Source of the DNA: CAZSAT01 sp964604675
GTDB taxonomy: Bacteria; Myxococcota_A; UBA796; CAJQPC01
Direction of reading: 5' to 3'
DNA length: 64,000 nt
NCBI GenBank assembly: GCA_964604675.1
Contig: CAZSAT010000016.1
Location: 1 to 64,000 of the forward strand
Under the pieces are notes generated by a model, which was not told the DNA's origin, did not search any database, and saw only the letters and a list, made by a program, of their open reading frames with translations. Both the position numbers and the translations under genes were made by a program. Each line of letters opens with the position of its first letter. The first letter of the stretch is position 1. Shown here piece by piece: positions 52,253-60,940 of this stretch.

Positions 52253-53052
52253 CAGCGAACGGAGACGTCGTCGAGGTAGAGCGTGTTCGGCCCGCGGTCG
52301 CTCGACGCCCAGGCCGTGACGTCGGCGAAGAGCAACACGGACACCTCGGGAGGGCGCGCGGTCCCCCGGCCGGAACCCTCCAGGCGCCGAAAGTCGTTCG
52401 GGCTGAGCTCCACGGTGAGCCAGTCGTCGGTGGGGACGAGCAGAGGCTCCGCCAGGCTGTAGAGCTGGCCCTCGGCGTCTTCGATGAGGGGGTGCAGGTG
52501 CGCGGGGAAGGCCTCGCTGCGCAGGTCGAACGCGATGCTCCGCACGCGGCTGGCTTCCGGGCTGAAGGTCAGCAGGATGCGGTCGTCGAGCCGGTCGTTC
52601 ACCACGGTCTGCCACGCCAGGGCGTGTCCGTCTTCGCCGGGGGAGAGGTCGGTCGCGATCGCGCCACGGCCGGCGTGTTGCCAGCTGTGCAGCCAGTGGC
52701 TCGTGCCGGTCTCGAAGTCGTGGTGCACGGGAAGCTGGCGAACCTGCAGGTCCAGGGAGTCGATCTGCCCCAGCAGCGCCTCGGCGCGGTCTTCGAACGC
52801 GGGGTCGTCGGCCGCCACCCGCAAGGCGCGCCGTGCGCCCTCCGCTTCACCCAGGGCGTAGCGCGCACGGGCCAGCCAATAGTGGAGCTCGGGCTGGGAG
52901 TTGTCGTCCTCCGGGAGCCCCTCGATGAGGCCCTCGTACCAGCTGACGGCGCGCTGGACCTCCCCCTCGCCAGCCTCCATCAACATGCCTTCGTGGAGGG
53001 CCTGCCAGGCGCGCACGTCCTGCGCGAGCGCGAGCCCGACGAGCGCGAGCAT
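52252..53052 (-). CDS. Secreted protein with TPR-like helices and carbohydrate-binding-like domain
   Basis: A 266-residue protein with a short signal peptide (MLALVGLALAQ). Helical TPR-like repeats cover ~20-95 (HYWLARARYALGEAEGARRAL), and a beta-sandwich-like domain covers ~115-266 (HDFETGTSHWLHSWQHAG, SIAFDLRSEAFP, NTLYLDDVSVR) that resembles CBM-type jelly rolls. Start and stop overlap the response-regulator and lysC genes. Function unknown; the position suggests it works with the sensor kinase. Confidence 0.75.
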   Translation of the reverse strand: MLALVGLALAQDVRAWQALHEGMLMEAGEGEVQRAVSWYEGLIEGLPEDDNSQPELHYWLARARYALGEAEGARRALRVAADDPAFEDRAEALLGQIDSLDLQVRQLPVHHDFETGTSHWLHSWQHAGRGAIATDLSPGEDGHALAWQTVVNDRLDDRILLTFSPEASRVRSIAFDLRSEAFPAHLHPLIEDAEGQLYSLAEPLLVPTDDWLTVELSPNDFRRLEGSGRGTARPPEVSVLLFADVTAWASSDRGPNTLYLDDVSVR

Positions 53053-53756
53053 CAGCCTTCCTGGGCGATGAAGCGGTAGCCGACGCCGTGGAGGGTCTCG
53101 ATGAAGCGCGGGTTCTGCGCCGAGTCGCCGAGCTTCTTGCGCACGTTCAGGATGTGGGTGTCGACCGTGCGCGTGGTGACGTTCGGGCTGTACTCCCAGA
53201 TCGAGGTGAGGAGGGTCTCGCGCGGCAGGACCTTGCCCCGGTGTTCGATCAGGTAGCGAAGGAGCTCTTGTTCGCGGTTCGAGAGGCGCTCCTCGGACTC
53301 GCCCTCGCGCCGGATCACGTAGTTGTCGAGATCGACCTCGACGTCGCCGAAGTGGTAGATCGAACGGGCGCCGCCAGCCCGCCTGAGGGCGGCCTTGACC
53401 CGCGCCTGCAGCTCGAGCAGCGAGAACGGCTTGGTGACGTAGTCGTCGGCCCCCAGCTCGAAGCCCATGAGCTTGTCGGCCTCGGTGGTACGGGCGGTCA
53501 GGAAGATGACTGGCCCTCGAAACTTCCGCTCGCGGAGGGCGTGGCAGATCTCGTAGCCGTCCATGCCACCTGGACCGGAGGGACCCTCGTGGAGCATGAC
53601 GTCGAGCAGCGCGAGATCGGGTGGGAAGCGAGCGGCCAGCTTCAGCGCTTCCGCGCCCGAGCGGGCCCCGTAGACATCGAAACCCTCGCGGGTGAAGAAG
53701 GCCTTGACGATGTCGAGGACCTCTTCCTCGTCTTCGACGATGAGCAGGCGTGGCAT
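53052..53756 (-). CDS. OmpR/PhoB-family response regulator
   Basis: A 234-residue regulator with a receiver domain (Asp52 in ALLDVML is the phosphoacceptor, Asp9/Glu10 the metal pocket, Lys in YVTKPFS) and a winged-helix DNA-binding domain (~135-234, with VDTHILNVRKKLGD and LHGVGYRF). It is paired with the kinase gene 9 bp upstream. Confidence 0.95.
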   Translation of the reverse strand: MPRLLIVEDEEEVLDIVKAFFTREGFDVYGARSGAEALKLAARFPPDLALLDVMLHEGPSGPGGMDGYEICHALRERKFRGPVIFLTARTTEADKLMGFELGADDYVTKPFSLLELQARVKAALRRAGGARSIYHFGDVEVDLDNYVIRREGESEERLSNREQELLRYLIEHRGKVLPRETLLTSIWEYSPNVTTRTVDTHILNVRKKLGDSAQNPRFIETLHGVGYRFIAQEG

Positions 53757-53765
53757 GTCGTCCTC

Positions 53766-55862
53766 TCAGGCACCGCTGGGGGAGCGGAGCGGGAAGTGTA
53801 GCGTGAAGGTGGTGCCCGAGCCCGGCTGGGACCGGACGCTGACGTCGCCGCTGTGGGCGTGCATGATGTACTGCACGATCGTCAGCCCGATGCCCGTGCC
53901 CTTCCGGCGTCGCGCTGCGGGGTCGTCCGAGCGGTAGAACTGGTCGAAGAGGTGGGGGATGTCGTTGTCGTGGATGCCGATGCCCTTGTCGGCCACCTCC
54001 ACCGTGACCCCACCGCCCACGAGGCGGGCCTCGATCCCGATCCAGCCGCCATCGCGGCCGTACTTGGCGGCGTTGGAGATCAGGTTGTGGATGACCTGGC
54101 TCACCGCTTCTGGGTCGTGGAAGACGACCGGCATGTCCTCCTGGATGTCGACTTCCATGGCGAGGCCACGCGTCTCCATCGAGTAGCGAGCGCTCTCGAC
54201 CGACGAGCGCACGGTCTCGCCCAGGTCCGCGGGGCGGAAGCTGTAGCGCTTGGCCCCGCGCTCGATCGCCGCGAAGTCGAGCACGTTGTCGACCAGCCGG
54301 GACAAGCGCTCCGACTCGCGAACGATCGCTTCGTAGGCCTTCTCGGTCGCCTCTTCGCCGGAGGTCAGCCCGAGCATGAGGCTCTCGCCCTTGAGGCGGA
54401 TCTGGGTGATCGGGGAGCGGAGCTCGTGGCTGACGTTGGCGGCGAAGTCCGCCTTCATCCGAGCGAGGTCCAGCTCTCGACGCACCAGGCGGACCGAGAC
54501 CACCGACCCCGTGATGGTCATCACCAGCGCGAACACGATGATGCCGACCCGTTGAAGGCGCTTGCGGCGTTGCTCGGCGTGGAGGGCTTCGGGGGCGGTC
54601 GGCACCACGGCGATCGACCAGCCCGGCAGCCACGGCGCGAGGCTCCGGCGCGCGAGGGCCTCGGTGCCCGGTCCTGGATCGTCGGGTCCGACCAGGGTCA
54701 CGTCGAGCTCGTCGTCGGCTCGACCGGTCTGGTGGGCGACCACCGCCAGGTCCGCGAGCAAGCCTTCGACGTCGAGCGCGAAGCAGTAGCGGTCCTCGTT
54801 CCAACGGAGCGTGGCCCAGAGGGCGTCGTCGATCCGGGTGTACACGAAGGTACCCGTGCCCGATTGGGGTACCCCGTCGAGCAGACGTCCCAGGTCGGGG
54901 TAGTGCTGTTCGGCCCAGAACAGGGACCGCGAGCGGTCCTCCAGCCGGCCGCGTGCTGCGGCCACCCAGTCCTTGGGCGCGTGGTCCTCGAGCAACTCCA
55001 GGGCGCGGGCTGCGACCGCGGCCTCACCGCCTCGGCCGATGATCCAGGTCGCGGTGACCAGCTCTTCGGTGAGGGCCTGCAGGCTGCCCACGCCGATCTC
55101 GGGATCCTGATGCAACAGGATCTCGCCGCGCTTGAGCTGGGCGAGGTCTCCCAGGCGGAACCCGTAGACGTCGCGCACGTGGCCGAACTCGGCCACCACG
55201 TTGGCGAAGGTCTTGAGGGCCTCGGTGTCCTCACCGGCCTTCATCAGGGCCCGCCCCATGGCGAAGGTGGCCTGACCCGACGCACTCAGGCCGGGGGCGG
55301 TGCGCGCCGCATCCGCGTAGAGCGCGGCGGCGCGTGCGGGGTTGGAGCCGGACTGTTCGGCGAGCAGCGCCTCCTGCCAGGTGCCCGTGAGGTACCAGCG
55401 CTGGTCCTCCATCTGGCCGAGCGGGAGCTTCTCGAAGGGCGCCGCCAGCTCGTTGTCCGCGTCGAGACGCAGAGTGACGCGGAGGAAGGGCGAGAGCTCC
55501 GGCAGCGACTCCGTGGCGGAGCTTCCGGACTCCAGTCGGCGCTTGGCTGCACCCTCGAAGCCCGAGAAGAGGGCCTCGGAGCGCTCGGCGACCGCTGTGG
55601 CCATGGCGTCGGCACGGGCCTCGACCTCGGCCACCACCTGCAGCTCTTCGGCGCGGACTCCCGTGAGCCCGAAGTACACCAGCGCGAGGCCGGGAATGAG
55701 GATCGAGGCCGCGAAGATGGCCGAAGCGCGGGTGAAGCCCTGGAAGTCCAGGAGCTCCTTGAGGCCGCGTACTTCGCCGAGCAGCGGCGCGACCACGCGG
55801 ACGCCCAGCCGGAGCAGGCGGCCTGCTCGAGGGTGGGAGGTCTCGCTGAGCTTCGACGACAC
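53766..55862 (-). CDS. Membrane sensor histidine kinase
   Basis: A 698-residue protein. A first membrane helix at ~48-70 (IFAASILIPGLALVYFGL) and a second near ~440-460 (IIVFALVMTITGSVVSV) enclose a ~370-residue extracytoplasmic sensor. The sensor has TPR-like helices at ~165-300 (ATFAMGRALMKAGEDTEALK). The cytoplasmic part has a dimerisation helix with His479 (NVSHELRSP) and an ATPase domain with NLISNAAKYG, DKGIGI and GTGIGLTI. The start is GTG 55862. An unusually large sensor for this class; the ligand is unknown. It heads the run kinase-regulator-TPR-lysC-pssA. Confidence 0.94.
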   Translation of the reverse strand: MSSKLSETSHPRAGRLLRLGVRVVAPLLGEVRGLKELLDFQGFTRASAIFAASILIPGLALVYFGLTGVRAEELQVVAEVEARADAMATAVAERSEALFSGFEGAAKRRLESGSSATESLPELSPFLRVTLRLDADNELAAPFEKLPLGQMEDQRWYLTGTWQEALLAEQSGSNPARAAALYADAARTAPGLSASGQATFAMGRALMKAGEDTEALKTFANVVAEFGHVRDVYGFRLGDLAQLKRGEILLHQDPEIGVGSLQALTEELVTATWIIGRGGEAAVAARALELLEDHAPKDWVAAARGRLEDRSRSLFWAEQHYPDLGRLLDGVPQSGTGTFVYTRIDDALWATLRWNEDRYCFALDVEGLLADLAVVAHQTGRADDELDVTLVGPDDPGPGTEALARRSLAPWLPGWSIAVVPTAPEALHAEQRRKRLQRVGIIVFALVMTITGSVVSVRLVRRELDLARMKADFAANVSHELRSPITQIRLKGESLMLGLTSGEEATEKAYEAIVRESERLSRLVDNVLDFAAIERGAKRYSFRPADLGETVRSSVESARYSMETRGLAMEVDIQEDMPVVFHDPEAVSQVIHNLISNAAKYGRDGGWIGIEARLVGGGVTVEVADKGIGIHDNDIPHLFDQFYRSDDPAARRRKGTGIGLTIVQYIMHAHSGDVSVRSQPGSGTTFTLHFPLRSPSGA

Positions 55863-55897
55863 CCGGGAGGTTTAGCGCATCCCAGGCCGACGGTTGT

Positions 55898-57067
55898 CTA
55901 GGTGAAGGCAGGAATACCGGTGATCCATCGCCCCAGGATGAGGTTGTGGATGTCGTGGGTGCCTTCGTAGGTGTAGACGCTCTCGAGGTTCGCGGCGTGG
56001 CGCATGATCGGGTACTCGTCGAGGATCCCGTTGGCGCCGTGGATGTCGCGGCTCATGCGGGCGATCTGGAGCGCCATGTCGACGTTGTTCATCTTGGCGA
56101 GGCTGATCTGCTCGGGGATGAGCGTGCCGTCATCCTTCATGCGACCGAGGTGGAGGGCCAGGAGCTGGCCCTTGGTGATCTCGCGCAGCATCCACGCCAG
56201 CTTGTTCTGCACGAGCTGGTAGCTGGCGATGGGCTTGTCGAACTGGATGCGACTCAGCGCGTAGTCACGCCCGGACTGGAAGCAGCTCATGGCAGCGCCG
56301 ACCGCGCCCCAGGCGATGCCGAAGCGCGCGTTGTTCAAGCAGCTGAAGGGCCCCTTCAGACCCTTGACGTTGGGCAGGATGCGGTCCTTCGGGATGCGGC
56401 AGTCCTGGAACACCAGCTCGCTCGTCACGCTGGCCTTCAGGCTGTGCTTGCCGTGCATCTCCGGCGCGGTGAAGCCCGGATCGTCCTTCTCGACGATGAA
56501 GCCCCGGATCACGCCGTCGAGCTTGGCCCAGACCACCGCGACATCCGCGATGGTGCCGTTGGTGATCCACATCTTGGCGCCGTTGAGCACGTAGCTGTCG
56601 CCGTCGTCGACCGCCTTGGTGATCATGCCGCCCGGGTTCGACCCGAAGTCGGGCTCGGTCAAGCCGAAGCAACCGATGAGCTCTCCGGCGGCCATCCCCG
56701 GCAGGTACTTCTGCTTCTGCTCCTCGGCGCCGTGCTTCCAGATCGGGAACATGCTGAGGCTGCCCTGGACGCTCACGAAGCTGCGCAGGCCGCTGTCACC
56801 CGCTTCGAGCTCCTGGCACACCAGGCCATAGGCGACGTTGGAGAGACCGGCGCAGCCGTAGCCCTGGAGGTTGCAGCCCAGCAAGCCCATCTCGCCGATC
56901 TCCGGCACGAGGTGCATCGGGAACTCGCCCTTCCGGCAGTAGTCCTCGATGATGGGTTGAACGCGCTCGTTCACCCAGGCGCGCACGGTGTCGCGGACCA
57001 TGCGCTCCTCTTCGGAGAACACGGCGTCGAGGTTGTAGAGGTCGATCCCTTCGAACTTCTGGGGCAT
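55898..57067 (-). CDS. gcdH: Glutaryl-CoA dehydrogenase
   Basis: A 389-residue flavin dehydrogenase of lysine/tryptophan degradation that oxidises and decarboxylates glutaryl-CoA. Recognised by FVSVQGSLSMFPIWKHG, GCFGLTEPDFGSNP, RIQFDKPIASYQLVQNKLA and the end YTYEGTHDIHNLILG, where Glu368 is the catalytic base. ATG 57067 gives the family N-terminus. It stands alone between the kinase gene and a terminator, so it needs its own promoter in the gap at 57068-57159. Confidence 0.92.
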   Translation of the reverse strand: MPQKFEGIDLYNLDAVFSEEERMVRDTVRAWVNERVQPIIEDYCRKGEFPMHLVPEIGEMGLLGCNLQGYGCAGLSNVAYGLVCQELEAGDSGLRSFVSVQGSLSMFPIWKHGAEEQKQKYLPGMAAGELIGCFGLTEPDFGSNPGGMITKAVDDGDSYVLNGAKMWITNGTIADVAVVWAKLDGVIRGFIVEKDDPGFTAPEMHGKHSLKASVTSELVFQDCRIPKDRILPNVKGLKGPFSCLNNARFGIAWGAVGAAMSCFQSGRDYALSRIQFDKPIASYQLVQNKLAWMLREITKGQLLALHLGRMKDDGTLIPEQISLAKMNNVDMALQIARMSRDIHGANGILDEYPIMRHAANLESVYTYEGTHDIHNLILGRWITGIPAFT

Positions 57068-57090
57068 CACGGCTCCGGGGTGCGGATGCA

Positions 57091-57122
57091 GAAAGGGCGC
57101 CCCCGTAACGTTGGGAGCGCCC
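57091..57122 (-). terminator. Terminator hairpin after the subtilisin-like gene
   Basis: On the minus strand a stem of ten positions with one mismatch (GGGCGCTCCC against GGGGGCGCCC) and an 8-nt loop is followed by TTTC. It lies 37 bp after the protease stop, in the 92-bp gap before gcdH. Confidence 0.6.
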
Positions 57123-57159
57123 CTTGTCTGCACGGATGCGGGGTGGCCCCGCGCTGGGT

Positions 57160-58746
57160 CTACAGCGACACGTAGTACGTGCCGTCGCTCCCCTCGTTGC
57201 CCGCATCGTCCACGCTGTAGAGGTCGAAGTAGTAGGTGTCGCCGCGGCGGCCCGTGAAGGTCAGGCTGTGCGACGTCGTGTAGTTCGCGTCGTCGCCGTA
57301 CCGACCGTAGTCCTGGAAGTCGATCTCGCTCGTGGCGGGCTCGTTGGTGGTCCACTCGATGGTGAAGCGCCGGCCCTGGGTGTAGCCGCTGACCGAGCTC
57401 AACGTGGGCGCCGTGGTGTCGGCCGTGCCGCCGTCGTTGCCGCCGCCGTCGTTGCCGCCGCCGTCGTTGCCGCCGCCGCCGTCGTCGCCGCCGCCGGTGT
57501 TGCCGCCGCCGGTGTTGCCGCCGGTCGCGAGGTCGACCGATGCCGCGATGTCGAGCACACCGTAGCCGTACGTCGTGTCGTAGCCGCTGGAGCCCTTGTC
57601 GGCGGCACCTTCGGCCAGCAGATCCCGCACCTCGTCGGAGCCGTCGGCGCCGGCCGCGATGAGCAGGGCTGCCGCACCGGCGACGTGGGGCGACGCCATC
57701 GAGGTGCCGTCCCAGAAGGTGTAGGTCCAGCTGCCGCGCTCCTTGGTCTCCTGGAGCACACCGTCGACGTACCCGTCGCCGTTCTGGTCCTTGGAGACGT
57801 CACCACCCGGCGCGAGGAGCTCGAGGCCCGAGCCGTAGTTGGAGTAGCTGGCTCGCGAGCCGTCGTACTTCGACGCGCCCACCGCGACGACCTCGTCGTA
57901 GCGCGCGGGGTAGTTGAGGCTGCGGGCGTACTCGTTTCCAGACGCGGCCACGAGGGTGACGCCCGCCGACTCCGCGTACTGCACCGCTTGCTGCATGCTG
58001 CTGGAGCCGTAGGTCGTGCCCAGGCTCATGTTGATGACGTCGGCGCCCTGATCGGTGGCCCACACGAGGCCGTTGACGATGGCGTTGACGTCGCCGTAGC
58101 CGTTGTCGGAGAGCACCTTGACCGGAAGGATGGTGGCGCCCGGCGCGACGCCGGCGACGCCGCGGCCGTTGTCGGTGGCGGCGTTGATGGTCCCGGCCAC
58201 GTGGGTGCCGTGCCCGACGTTGTCGCTCGGGTTGCCGTCGTTGTAGTACCAGTCGTAGCCGTCGGCGACGTTGGAGAGGCCGTCGCTCGCGCCGCTGGTG
58301 CTCACGCCCGTGTCCAGCACGGCCACCACCACCCCGTTGCCCTTGGTGGTGTCGTGGGCCTCCCACGCCCCGATCTGCTCCATGTTCCACTGGTAGCCGA
58401 CGTAGGGATCGTTGGGCGTGGCCGAGGTCTTCACCAGGTAGTTGGGCTCGGCGAAGGTGACGCGGTGATCCTGCGCGAGCAGCTCGACCATCTCCCGGAC
58501 CTGCCCGTCTTCGGGAACCTCGAGGCGGGCGATGCCCAGCTCGTTGATGCGGTTGAGCTCGAAGAGCCCGAAGTCCTCGGCCAGCTCGTGGCCCAGCACA
58601 CCGTCGGTCCCGTCGTCGATCTGCACGAGGACCTCGCGGTCCATGTAGGCTTCGGTGCCTTCGAAGATCGGGGCCCCGTCGTCGGCGGTGCCGCAGGCGG
58701 TGAGGAGGAGGGGCAACAGGAACACGGAACGGCGGGCTGCGATCAT
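57160..58746 (-). CDS. Subtilisin-like serine protease lipoprotein
   Basis: A 528-residue S8 peptidase. The lipobox LTAC (Cys18) follows an Arg-containing signal peptide, then an inhibitor-like propeptide (~35-105, ending AEPNYLV). The triad is Asp145 (VAVLDTG), His182 (GHGTHVAG) and Ser349 (GTSMASPHVAG), with Asn271 (ASGN) as oxyanion residue. A Gly/Asn/Asp linker (~407-442) joins a C-terminal fibronectin-like domain (~448-528, WTTNEPATSEIDF). It should be an active protease outside the cytoplasm. Confidence 0.93.
   Translation of the reverse strand: MIAARRSVFLLPLLLTACGTADDGAPIFEGTEAYMDREVLVQIDDGTDGVLGHELAEDFGLFELNRINELGIARLEVPEDGQVREMVELLAQDHRVTFAEPNYLVKTSATPNDPYVGYQWNMEQIGAWEAHDTTKGNGVVVAVLDTGVSTSGASDGLSNVADGYDWYYNDGNPSDNVGHGTHVAGTINAATDNGRGVAGVAPGATILPVKVLSDNGYGDVNAIVNGLVWATDQGADVINMSLGTTYGSSSMQQAVQYAESAGVTLVAASGNEYARSLNYPARYDEVVAVGASKYDGSRASYSNYGSGLELLAPGGDVSKDQNGDGYVDGVLQETKERGSWTYTFWDGTSMASPHVAGAAALLIAAGADGSDEVRDLLAEGAADKGSSGYDTTYGYGVLDIAASVDLATGGNTGGGNTGGGDDGGGGNDGGGNDGGGNDGGTADTTAPTLSSVSGYTQGRRFTIEWTTNEPATSEIDFQDYGRYGDDANYTTSHSLTFTGRRGDTYYFDLYSVDDAGNEGSDGTYYVSL
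57427..57525 (-). repeat. 15-bp tandem repeats coding for the Gly-rich linker of the protease
   Basis: On the plus strand GTCGTTGCCGCCGCC recurs at a 15-bp period from 57427, then a GGTGTTGCCGCCGCC variant to 57525. Units encode Gly-Gly-Gly-Asn-Asp or -Asn-Thr. Changes of unit number would keep the frame and only alter linker length. Confidence 0.8.
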
Positions 58747-58889
58747 GGCAACTCCAGGGATGTCGACGAGCGGGTCTTGGTTGGGTGTGCTGAGATGGCC
58801 CGAGGGCCGGGGATGTTGCTCGTGGACGGGGCCGGAGTTGCCGATCCGTGTGACCCTTTCCGCGACTTCGAGTTCCTGTGGGAGGAACG

Positions 58890-58918
58890 TTGGCAGAATG
58901 TCGACGGAGCGTTGTCAA
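58890..58918 (-). promoter_or_regulatory. Possible promoter of the subtilisin-like gene
   Basis: On the minus strand a perfect -35 TTGACA (58913-58918) is followed after 17 bp by a weak -10 TGCCAA (58890-58895). On the plus strand GTTGTCA occurs twice 11 bp apart (58911 and 58922), so a binding site with one-turn spacing overlaps this -35 element. The whole 206-bp gap at 58747-58952 holds no other gene. Confidence 0.35.
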
Positions 58919-58952
58919 CGGGTTGTCAGGCGCAAGTCCGGGTGAGGTGAAG

Positions 58953-59711
58953 GTGAGCAGGACCTGGGTGAATGGGCAGGAAGGAGCAGGCGTACCGGGC
59001 GCGGATCCCGGCCTGACCCGTGGCTGGAACGTCTTCGAGACCTTTCGCAGCTACGGACCGACACCCTTTCGGCTCGACGCCCACCTCGTTCGTCTCCGAA
59101 TGTCATGCGAGGCCGTCGACATCCGGTTGCCTCAGGGCCTGAGACAACGTCTCCTGGAGCGCGTCGACGCCGACAGCTGGCACCGGATCACGCTCACCCG
59201 CGGGGGCTGTGAGGTGCTCACGGTGGCGCCCATCGATGCGGCCTACGTGGGCTGTGATCGGCGCGTGGCGTGCGTCCCGTGGGCACCCATGCCGGGGCTT
59301 CCAGCCACGGTCAAGCACGGATCCCGGATCGGGTGGCAGGCCTCCGCGGCGGCGCTGGGTGTCGACGAGCTGCTCTTCGTCGCCTCCGACGGAGCGCTGC
59401 TCGAGGCCAACCGGTCCAACGTGCTGGCGGTGGTCGACGGCGTGATCGTCACGCCGGCCCTGGATGGGCGGCAGCTCGCGGGCGTCACCCGTCAGGCGCT
59501 CCTGGACGCTGCCCGTGCGGACGGGTTGCCGTGTGAGGAGGCAGCGCTCACCAGCTACGACCCGTTCGACGAGCTGTACCTCTGCTCCACGCTCAAGGAG
59601 CTGGCGCCGGTCGTGGAGCTCGACGGCCGTCCGGCCGCTGGCGCCGGACCGATCGGTGCTCGGCTCCACGCGGCGTTCCGGGCGCTGGTCGCCCGCGAGG
59701 CTCAGGCGTAG
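58953..59711 (+). CDS. Class IV PLP aminotransferase (branched-chain or PabC-like)
   Basis: A 252-residue fold-type IV enzyme. Lys121 (VKHGSR) is the PLP lysine, Glu151 (LLEANRSNVL) the ring-nitrogen partner, and PALDGRQLAGVTR the phosphate-binding region. The group includes branched-chain aminotransferase, D-amino acid aminotransferase and 4-amino-4-deoxychorismate lyase; the short length favours the lyase (PabC) or D-amino acid branch, but I cannot decide. GTG 58953 is used, with GAGG 5 bp upstream; GTG 58947 is the alternative. Its end overlaps the convergent NamZ gene by 10 bp. Confidence 0.85.
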   Translation: MSRTWVNGQEGAGVPGADPGLTRGWNVFETFRSYGPTPFRLDAHLVRLRMSCEAVDIRLPQGLRQRLLERVDADSWHRITLTRGGCEVLTVAPIDAAYVGCDRRVACVPWAPMPGLPATVKHGSRIGWQASAAALGVDELLFVASDGALLEANRSNVLAVVDGVIVTPALDGRQLAGVTRQALLDAARADGLPCEEAALTSYDPFDELYLCSTLKELAPVVELDGRPAAGAGPIGARLHAAFRALVAREAQA

Positions 59712-60874
59712 AGCAGCACGCTCTCGCGCTTCTCCTCGAAGTCCGCCAGCTCGTCGCGCCAGCTCTCGATCAGCTCCCGCGGGCGCACGCCGAGCTCCAG
59801 TCCGTGCCGGAACTCGGAGTTGCCGATGAGCAGATCGATGGCGATGGGCTCGTCCACGAACTCGTAGGTCTCGGTCCGCCAGCCGAAGCGTTCCCGGTCG
59901 CACCGTCGCGCGGCTTCGATGACCACCATGCCGAGGAGGAAGGACTCGAGCGCGTTCCGGTCGGTGAGGTGGATCTCGACGCCGCCGCAGATCGCGCCTG
60001 CGTGCTTCTGGAACTGGGGGAGGAAGCTCGCGGCGCGGAATCCGACGCCCTGCAGGTCGGCGTCGAGGGCCCCCTTCCGGCAGAGCTCCACGAAGCGATC
60101 CGGGTCGAGCCACGGAGCGCCGACGAGGTGGAAGGGCCGGGTCGTGCCGCGGCCCTCGGAGAGGTTCGTGCCCTCGATCAAGCACATCCCCGGGTAGATG
60201 ATGGCCGTGTCGAGGGTGGGCATGTTCGGGCTCGGAAGCACCCACGGGAGCCCGGTCTCGTCGAACCATGCGTGCCGCGGACCCGCTGCGTGCTGCACCA
60301 CCTCGTAGTCGCACGCCACGCCCAGCACGTCGCGGAAGTACAGGCCGAGCTCGCCCATCGTGAGGCCGTGTCGGACCGCGAGGGGGTAGGCGCTGACGAA
60401 GCTCTCGAAGCCCGGACGGACCACGTTGCCCTCGACCCAGGTGCCCGTGATGGGGTTGGGCCGGTCCAGCACGACCACCTTGGTTCCCACCTGGCCAGCC
60501 ACCTCCATCACGAACCCCAGGGTGGCCTGGTAGGTGTAGTACCGGGCGCCGATGTCCTGGATGTCGAAGAGCAGCACGTCGAGGTCGCGGAGCGTGTCGG
60601 GGTGGGGGCGGAGGCTCGCGGCGTCGTTGCCGTAGAGCGAGACCGTGGCCACGCCCGTGTCCTCGCCGTCCACGCCGATCATGTCCTGCGCGGTGGCCTT
60701 CACCCCGTGCTCGGGTCCGAACAGGCGGTGCACGCCCAGCCCGGCGCCGGCGAGCAGGTCGACGGCATGGTCGAGCTTGCTGTCCACGGCGGTGGGGTTG
60801 CAGCACAAGCCGACCCGGGACCCGCGGAAGCGGTCCACGTGCTCGGCGAAGAAGCGCTCCAGACCACTCGGCAT
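59702..60874 (-). CDS. NamZ-like exo-beta-N-acetylmuramidase (DUF1343)
   Basis: A 390-residue DUF1343 protein. Members studied in Bacteroidetes and Bacillus remove terminal MurNAc from peptidoglycan fragments. Signature parts are GLCCNPTAVD, RLFGPEHGVKATAQD, LLFDIQDIGARYYTY, VLDRPNPI, PSPNMPTLDTAIIYPG and EGTNLSEGRGTTRPF. No signal peptide is seen, unlike some secreted relatives, so it may recycle muropeptides in the cytoplasm. AGGAGG stands 6 bp before ATG 60874. Confidence 0.9.
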   Translation of the reverse strand: MPSGLERFFAEHVDRFRGSRVGLCCNPTAVDSKLDHAVDLLAGAGLGVHRLFGPEHGVKATAQDMIGVDGEDTGVATVSLYGNDAASLRPHPDTLRDLDVLLFDIQDIGARYYTYQATLGFVMEVAGQVGTKVVVLDRPNPITGTWVEGNVVRPGFESFVSAYPLAVRHGLTMGELGLYFRDVLGVACDYEVVQHAAGPRHAWFDETGLPWVLPSPNMPTLDTAIIYPGMCLIEGTNLSEGRGTTRPFHLVGAPWLDPDRFVELCRKGALDADLQGVGFRAASFLPQFQKHAGAICGGVEIHLTDRNALESFLLGMVVIEAARRCDRERFGWRTETYEFVDEPIAIDLLIGNSEFRHGLELGVRPRELIESWRDELADFEEKRESVLLYA

Positions 60875-60940
60875 GCGGGTCCTCCTACACACCCTCGCTA
60901 ACGGGGATTAGGGTGCGTGGGCCGAAGGAGCAGTCACAGC

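Noticed and set aside
57427..57525. CRISPR-like repeats
   Set aside because: Repeats are contiguous, 15 bp, in frame and code for a Gly-rich linker; there are no spacers.
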